Source of the DNA: an uncultured Flavobacteriaceae bacterium | GTDB taxonomy: Bacteria; Bacteroidota; Bacteroidia; Flavobacteriales; Flavobacteriaceae | NCBI GenBank assembly: GCA_947500435.1 | Contig: CANMRV010000011.1 | Span: 1-64,000, forward strand | DNA: 64,000 bases | Direction: 5' to 3' | Part shown: positions 59,598-64,000 of the stretch, piece after piece | Layout of the letters: each line of letters opens with the position of its first letter | Numbering within the stretch: position 1 is the stretch's first letter | The notes under the pieces: model-generated | What the model was told of the DNA's origin: nothing | Databases searched by the model: none | Seen by the model: only the letters and a program-made list of their open reading frames with translations | Made by a program: the position numbers and the translations under genes

Positions 59598-59857
59598 CTT
59601 CTGAGGATAAAACACATGTAGAAAATCTTTATGGAGAAGGAAAAAAGTATCGCAGTATTGAAGATCTGGCCTTACAAATAGAACAACTTAAGACCATCTA
59701 TGCAATCTCTAAGGATATTGAATACAAGTCCGTAATCTTGGCCTGGAATCGCGCAGAAGCTCGTTTCTATATCAAAGAAAAAATCAAAAATGACGCTCCT
59801 GGACTTTCGTTTTTAGAGTTCATAAAGCAATTGCCTTTTTTAACGGCCATCTGCTAA
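59531..59857 (+). CDS. Small unknown protein or C-terminal part of the preceding gene
   Basis: The 108-residue frame starts at MLQKISDENTLQ, but the coding character begins upstream (NYLYQEELQD), where no ATG is present. This suggests it is the C-terminal continuation of the 58962 gene after a frameshift near 59490-59500. It is acidic and helical (SIEDLALQIEQLKTIYAISK). A separate overlapping gene is the alternative. Confidence 0.45.
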   Translation: MLQKISDENTLQCIIEKTPENIASEDKTHVENLYGEGKKYRSIEDLALQIEQLKTIYAISKDIEYKSVILAWNRAEARFYIKEKIKNDAPGLSFLEFIKQLPFLTAIC

Positions 59858-60105
59858 TTATTTTTGTAATATGGACAACGCTTTAAAAGCTCATATTGAG
59901 TAATTACGTTACATCAGCATCAAAAATTTCAGCTTTAATTTCGAGTTTTAGCCATCTTTTAACATATTTCAGGCTTGGTTCTCCCTACCTTCAATCATCA
60001 AAGTGCCATTAAAACCAAAAATGCAATCGATTTCTTTGGTTTCAACTTCGGTGCTCATATAGCCCCATCCTTGCGCCAGCTGAAGAAATCCCTAAAACAC
60101 TGGTT

Positions 60106-60573
60106 ATGGATTATAAGAGTTTTTATGCGATTTTCTTCTTTTCTTCCTGTTTGTTAATTTCCTGTAGTAAAGATGAACCTGATGCTTCCTTTGAGGGGAC
60201 TTGGATTATGCAGGCCACGGAATTAAGAAACTGTGACGATTCGAGCGACAATTCCGCTAAGAACAGCGACTTTATTTCGAATGAACCATGCACAGACGAC
60301 CCAGAATTTCTTTGCCGTTTTGAAAGATACATATTTGACTCTGGTGGTTTCAGTAGAAGTAGAAGTAGTGTACTCTTAGCAATTCCAATCTCGTTATCAA
60401 CTGAGGGTACTTTCAGCTTAAGTGGCCGTAGCCTAGAGCTTTGCGTAGATGAAGGGCCTGTAGCCCAAGAGTGCAGTACCGCAACAATGGAAATAGTCGG
60501 CAACACACTTATCTTAACAACTAGGGAGTCTAACACTGGTTGTACTAAAATCACGTTTTACCTTAAGCAGTAA
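60106..60573 (+). CDS. Lipocalin-like small lipoprotein
   Basis: This 155-residue protein has a lipobox (CLLISCS) and a mature beta-rich domain starting SFEGTWIMQATELRNC, with several Cys, typical of lipocalin-like Bacteroidota lipoproteins. It is surface or periplasm located; ligand unknown. Confidence 0.75.
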   Translation: MDYKSFYAIFFFSSCLLISCSKDEPDASFEGTWIMQATELRNCDDSSDNSAKNSDFISNEPCTDDPEFLCRFERYIFDSGGFSRSRSSVLLAIPISLSTEGTFSLSGRSLELCVDEGPVAQECSTATMEIVGNTLILTTRESNTGCTKITFYLKQ

Positions 60574-60719
60574 ACTGGAATCTTGGGACAAAGAGGTTTT
60601 CAGAACTTCATATGGTGTTAAGCGCTGATTATTTTTTCAAAAAAGATGTTGGTGCTATTCTGATTTGGGAACATTGTCTTTTTGCTTACTTTTAAATAGG
60701 AATCAAAATTTTAAATTCG

Positions 60720-62828
60720 ATGTCATCACAAAAATGCCTGTTTGTTGTATTGGTATTAATGATAGTGGGATGCCATCCCGAAGAAAAAAATACTGCCAAA
60801 AAAGAATACACCACATGGACTTCTTATTTGGGAGACTCAGGCCGAAGCCACTACTCTACGCTTTCACAAATTACACCTGAAAATGTTCAAAACCTGAAAG
60901 TTGCTTGGTCATACAAAGCCACCGATTTTGGACAAATGCAAATGAACCCTATTGTCGTTGATTCTATTTTATACGGAGTTACCGCGGCATTACGAGTTGT
61001 TGCGCTAAATGCCGAAACTGGAAAAGAAATTTGGCAGTTTGGTGATTCCGTCAAGGTCTGGCATTCGACTTCTCGGGGTGTTTCGTATTGGGAAAAAGGC
61101 AATGATAAACGAATTCTATGTACAAGGGGTTCTAATCTTTTCGCCTTGGATGCCCTAACGGGGAAACCTATTCCTTCCTTTGGAGATAAAGGAAAAGTCG
61201 ATATGCGTTCAGGAATGCCAAAATCCGCTCAAAACAAGTTCGTGATTTCAAATACTCCGGGTGCGGTCTTCAAAGATATTATTGTTATGCCATTGCGTTT
61301 ATCAGAAGGTGCTGGCGCTCCTCCGGGAGACATTATCGCTTTCAATATCATTACAGGGAAAGTTGAATGGGTTTTTCATACCCTGCCAGAAAAAGGGGAA
61401 GAAGGTTCTGATACATGGAGCTCAGACCCAAGGGAAAGTCCAGTAGTTGGTGCTGCGAACAATTGGGCTGGAATGGCGGTCGATAAAGAGGCAGAAATCA
61501 TTTATGTGCCCACAGGTTCCGCTGCGCCTGATTTTTATGGAGGCGACCGTTTGGGAAGTAACCTATACGCCAATTGTCTTTTAGCCCTGGATGCAAACAC
61601 TGGAAAACGTCTTTGGCATTTTCAATTTACACACCACGACATTTGGGATCGTGACCCTCCTGCCCCACCCAATCTTTTGATGGTTAAGCGGAATGGCAAA
61701 AAAATTCCTGTGGTCACCCAGGTCACCAAACAAGGTTATGTTTATGTTTTTAATCGGATTACGGGTAAACCCTTATTTGATATTGCAGAAGTGCCAATGC
61801 CAAATTCTACTATTAAGGGTGAAGAGGCATGGCCAACGCAGCCCCTGCCTGTTAAACCCAAACCCTTTGCGCGACAGTCGCAAGATATGACCGAGGCGGA
61901 TATTAGTCCTTTCGCAGAAAACAAAGAAGAATTGCTTGAAATTTTTAAGGCTTCTGACAAACGTCAATATGCGCCACCTGCTTTAACGCCAAGTTTTTTA
62001 CTTCCAGGATATGACGGGGCGGCCGAATGGGGCGGTACAGCTGCCGACCCTGAAGATGGAATCATTTATGTGAATTCCAATGAAATGGCCTGGAATCTGC
62101 AACTTGGTATTGCGGATAAAGTCGCTGAAAACACCTTAAGGGGGAGAGCCTCTTATCAAAACTATTGTGCTAGTTGTCATCAAACCAATCGAGAAGGATT
62201 GAAAGCTAGCGGATTTCCTTCATTACTAGATTTACAACTGCGAAAAGACAAAAAAGAGGTCGCCGATATCATTGCCAACGGAAAAGGAATGATGACGGGT
62301 TTCCCTCAAATCGAAAAAGATGAAATGGACGCTTTACTTCGATTTTTATATGAAGAGGAAGTACAGCATAGTGTTGGTGAAAAAATTGCTAAAACAACAG
62401 ATGATATAAATTATAAACATACGGGGTACAATAAATTTTTGGATAGCAAGGGTCTCCCTGGAATTTCCCCTCCATGGGGAACCATGCATGCCATAGATTT
62501 AAATACCGGTCAGTATATTTGGTCGATTCCTTTTGGGGATACTCCACAGTTGGGTGAAGCTGGGAAAGGGAGTGGTACTGAAAATTATGGTGGTGCGGTA
62601 GTTACAGAGAATGGGCTTCTTTTTATCGGCGCCACCAAGGATGGCTATTTTAGGATTTTTAATAAATATACCGGAGATTTGCTCTGGGAATACAAACTCC
62701 CGGCAGCGGCATTCGCGACACCAGCCATGTACGAAGTCAATGGAAAACAGTATATCGCAATAGCCTGTGGTGGCGAAAAATTGGGAACGGAAAAAGGAAA
62801 TCAGATTATTGCTTTTGGTTTGGAATAA
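60720..62828 (+). CDS. PQQ-dependent dehydrogenase with cytochrome c domain, lipoprotein
   Basis: This 702-residue protein has a lipobox (VLMIVGCH), an eight-bladed quinoprotein propeller with repeats such as LNAETGKEIWQFG and LDANTGKRLWHFQ, and an inserted haem c motif YCASCHQTNREG near residue 480. It oxidises a sugar or polyol in the periplasm and passes electrons to the respiratory chain. The Gfo/Idh gene starts 12 bp downstream. Confidence 0.92.
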   Translation: MSSQKCLFVVLVLMIVGCHPEEKNTAKKEYTTWTSYLGDSGRSHYSTLSQITPENVQNLKVAWSYKATDFGQMQMNPIVVDSILYGVTAALRVVALNAETGKEIWQFGDSVKVWHSTSRGVSYWEKGNDKRILCTRGSNLFALDALTGKPIPSFGDKGKVDMRSGMPKSAQNKFVISNTPGAVFKDIIVMPLRLSEGAGAPPGDIIAFNIITGKVEWVFHTLPEKGEEGSDTWSSDPRESPVVGAANNWAGMAVDKEAEIIYVPTGSAAPDFYGGDRLGSNLYANCLLALDANTGKRLWHFQFTHHDIWDRDPPAPPNLLMVKRNGKKIPVVTQVTKQGYVYVFNRITGKPLFDIAEVPMPNSTIKGEEAWPTQPLPVKPKPFARQSQDMTEADISPFAENKEELLEIFKASDKRQYAPPALTPSFLLPGYDGAAEWGGTAADPEDGIIYVNSNEMAWNLQLGIADKVAENTLRGRASYQNYCASCHQTNREGLKASGFPSLLDLQLRKDKKEVADIIANGKGMMTGFPQIEKDEMDALLRFLYEEEVQHSVGEKIAKTTDDINYKHTGYNKFLDSKGLPGISPPWGTMHAIDLNTGQYIWSIPFGDTPQLGEAGKGSGTENYGGAVVTENGLLFIGATKDGYFRIFNKYTGDLLWEYKLPAAAFATPAMYEVNGKQYIAIACGGEKLGTEKGNQIIAFGLE

Positions 62829-62840
62829 AGGAATTTACAC

Positions 62841-63902
62841 ATGAAAAAACTAAAAATATTAGTAGTAGGCTGTGGAAATATGGGAACCTCCCACGCCAGA
62901 GCCTATCATCAAATGGATGGATTTGAAATCGTTGGTCTTGTCAGCAGAAAACCTGAAAGTCGAGAAAATCTTTCCAAGGAACTAGGGGGCTATCCTACCT
63001 TCGGTGATTATGAAACGGCTTTGAAAGAAACCAATCCGGATGCGATTTCAATAAACACCTATCCCGATACACATTATGAGTATGTCAAAACGGCTTTAAA
63101 TAACGATGCACATGTTTTTATTGAAAAGCCTCTGGCGTTGACCGTTTCAGATGCGCAGGAGTTAGTTGATTTAGCTTTGCAAAAGGGCAAAAAAATGGTG
63201 GTGGGCTATATTCTTCGCGTGCATCCTGCTTGGGCCAAGTTTGTCAAGGTTGCGCGTACTCTCGGAAAACCTTTGGTAATGCGAATGAACCTTAACCAAC
63301 AAAGTTCTGGTGACAACTGGTATACGCACAAGCAACTAATGAACTCTATGTCTCCTATTGTAGATTGTGGTGTTCATTATGTAGATGTCATGTGTTTGAT
63401 GACACAGTCTGAACCAATCAGCGTAAGTGCCATCGGTGCACGACTTTCAGACGAAATTGATTCAAAAATGTATAATTACGGGCAGCTGCAAGTCCGGTTC
63501 AAAGATGGCTCCGTGGGATGGTATGAAGCTGGTTGGGGACCCATGATGAGCGAAACCGCTTTTTTTGTAAAAGATGTTATTGGCCCAAAAGGTTGTGTTT
63601 CTATTGTCGACGAAGCCAAGGGTGATTCAGATAGTGTGGATGACCATTCTAAAACCGGAGCTTTAAAATTGCACCATAGCGCTACTGACTCTAATGGAAA
63701 TTTCACCAAACCCGATGAACGAATAGATACTTCAGATGAACCAGATCACGATGGGCTTTGCCTTTTAGAGCAAGAATACTTTCTAAAAGCTATTCAGGAA
63801 GATTTGGATTTAGGCAATCACTTGCGTGATGCTGTAAATAGCCTTCGTATTGTTTTAGCTGCTGATGAATCTTTTCGAACAGGCAAGACAGTTGAATTGT
63901 AA
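62841..63902 (+). CDS. Gfo/Idh/MocA-family oxidoreductase
   Basis: This 353-residue protein has an N-terminal Rossmann fold (ILVVGCGNMGTSHARAYHQM), the FIEKPLALT motif with the catalytic Lys near residue 95, and a C-terminal alpha/beta domain. It probably oxidises a sugar or keto-sugar with NAD(P). It belongs to the same transcript as the quinoprotein. Confidence 0.92.
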   Translation: MKKLKILVVGCGNMGTSHARAYHQMDGFEIVGLVSRKPESRENLSKELGGYPTFGDYETALKETNPDAISINTYPDTHYEYVKTALNNDAHVFIEKPLALTVSDAQELVDLALQKGKKMVVGYILRVHPAWAKFVKVARTLGKPLVMRMNLNQQSSGDNWYTHKQLMNSMSPIVDCGVHYVDVMCLMTQSEPISVSAIGARLSDEIDSKMYNYGQLQVRFKDGSVGWYEAGWGPMMSETAFFVKDVIGPKGCVSIVDEAKGDSDSVDDHSKTGALKLHHSATDSNGNFTKPDERIDTSDEPDHDGLCLLEQEYFLKAIQEDLDLGNHLRDAVNSLRIVLAADESFRTGKTVEL

Positions 63903-63911
63903 AAAACCGTA

Positions 63912-64000
63912 TTACTTCGGTAACCTATTTTTTACCAAGGCAATTTGCCCCATATGATTAGCTTGATGCTCCATCACGTGATACCAAACCCAATGGTTGT
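63912..64000 (-). CDS. DinB-family protein, C-terminal fragment
   Basis: Only the last 28 codons are inside the window. They read NHWVWYHVMEHQANHMGQI and end LPK, with the H-x3-EH-x3-H pattern that closes DinB domains. The rest lies beyond the right edge. It is convergent with the oxidoreductase gene, ten bases apart. Confidence 0.65.
   Translation of the reverse strand, partial: NHWVWYHVMEHQANHMGQIALVKNRLPK

Overview
The window looks like a low-GC chromosome of a marine-type Flavobacteriaceae (Bacteroidota). Promoters have the TTG-N20-TANNTTTG form, an outer-membrane barrel protein carries a carboxypeptidase-like N-terminal domain, lipoproteins are short, and the housekeeping genes (mce, rbfA, dusB, lepA, rnpA, S41 protease) are of Bacteroidota type. 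The genus cannot be fixed from the sequence alone.

Region 1 (1-13,700) is an RNA-damage response island. A divergent HD-hydrolase/WYL-regulator pair (minus strand) faces two YcgL-like nucleotidyltransferases. Then come RNA ligase RtcB1 with a small unknown protein; a basic unknown protein, a second ligase RtcB2, release factor PrfH and a TPR protein; a compact array of 16 tRNA genes; about 1.6 kb of tRNA-like and large structured noncoding RNA; and a slipin. Three promoters (upstream of the nucleotidyltransferases, of rtcB1 and of the odd tRNA segment) carry the same 9-5-9 palindrome at the same distance from the -7 element, so they are probably one regulon, plausibly controlled by the WYL protein. 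Between the operons are four small-ORF/terminator cassettes at 4,566-4,759, 4,934-5,140, 8,697-8,888 and 9,075-9,320. In each, part of the small ORF is complementary to the 5' arm of the following terminator, the layout of ribosome-mediated attenuation. The peptides sample a very broad set of amino acids instead of a run of one. The 42-residue peptide in front of the tRNA array has a codon for every tRNA in that array. My main hypothesis is that these are general tRNA-depletion sensors that release RtcB2-PrfH and a replacement tRNA set when tRNAs are damaged. After the array are one interrupted tRNA-like RNA and three tRNA genes whose 3' half lies before the 5' half (circularly permuted order), next to two tRNA-ligase-family genes.

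Region 2 (13,700-19,070, minus strand) is an NAD/ADP-ribose operon: SPFH protein, NAD-kinase-like protein, NADAR, an ADP-ribosylation-type small protein, DUF4291 and ADP-ribosylglycohydrolase. It is preceded by an NrtR-like Nudix regulator, with matching palindromic operators in front of both transcription units.

Region 3 (19,100-23,780, minus strand) resembles a plasmid-derived or integrated element: zinc-finger-like protein, ribbon-helix-helix protein, ParA, DnaC-like ATPase, winged-helix protein, excisionase-type HTH and a membrane protein, with two cruciform-forming sequences, ending at a tRNA(CAU) gene. No integrase is visible.

Region 4 (23,800-51,900) is ordinary chromosome: mce, rbfA, ABC permease, dusB, peptidases, a TolB-like lipoprotein, an Lgt-like protein with a Tes-like radical SAM enzyme, outer-membrane barrel, lepA, cation antiporter, SulP transporter, subtilase, M1 peptidase, desuccinylase-like protein, GCS2-CBS ligase, rnpA and S41 peptidase. 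Region 5 (51,900-64,000) is a set of sugar/lactone genes: SMP-30 lactonase, SDR, VOC protein, DUF1080, membrane acyltransferase, PhyH, SGNH hydrolase, metallo-beta-lactamase-fold lipoprotein, PQQ dehydrogenase with haem domain and a Gfo/Idh/MocA oxidoreductase, ending in a partial DinB gene.
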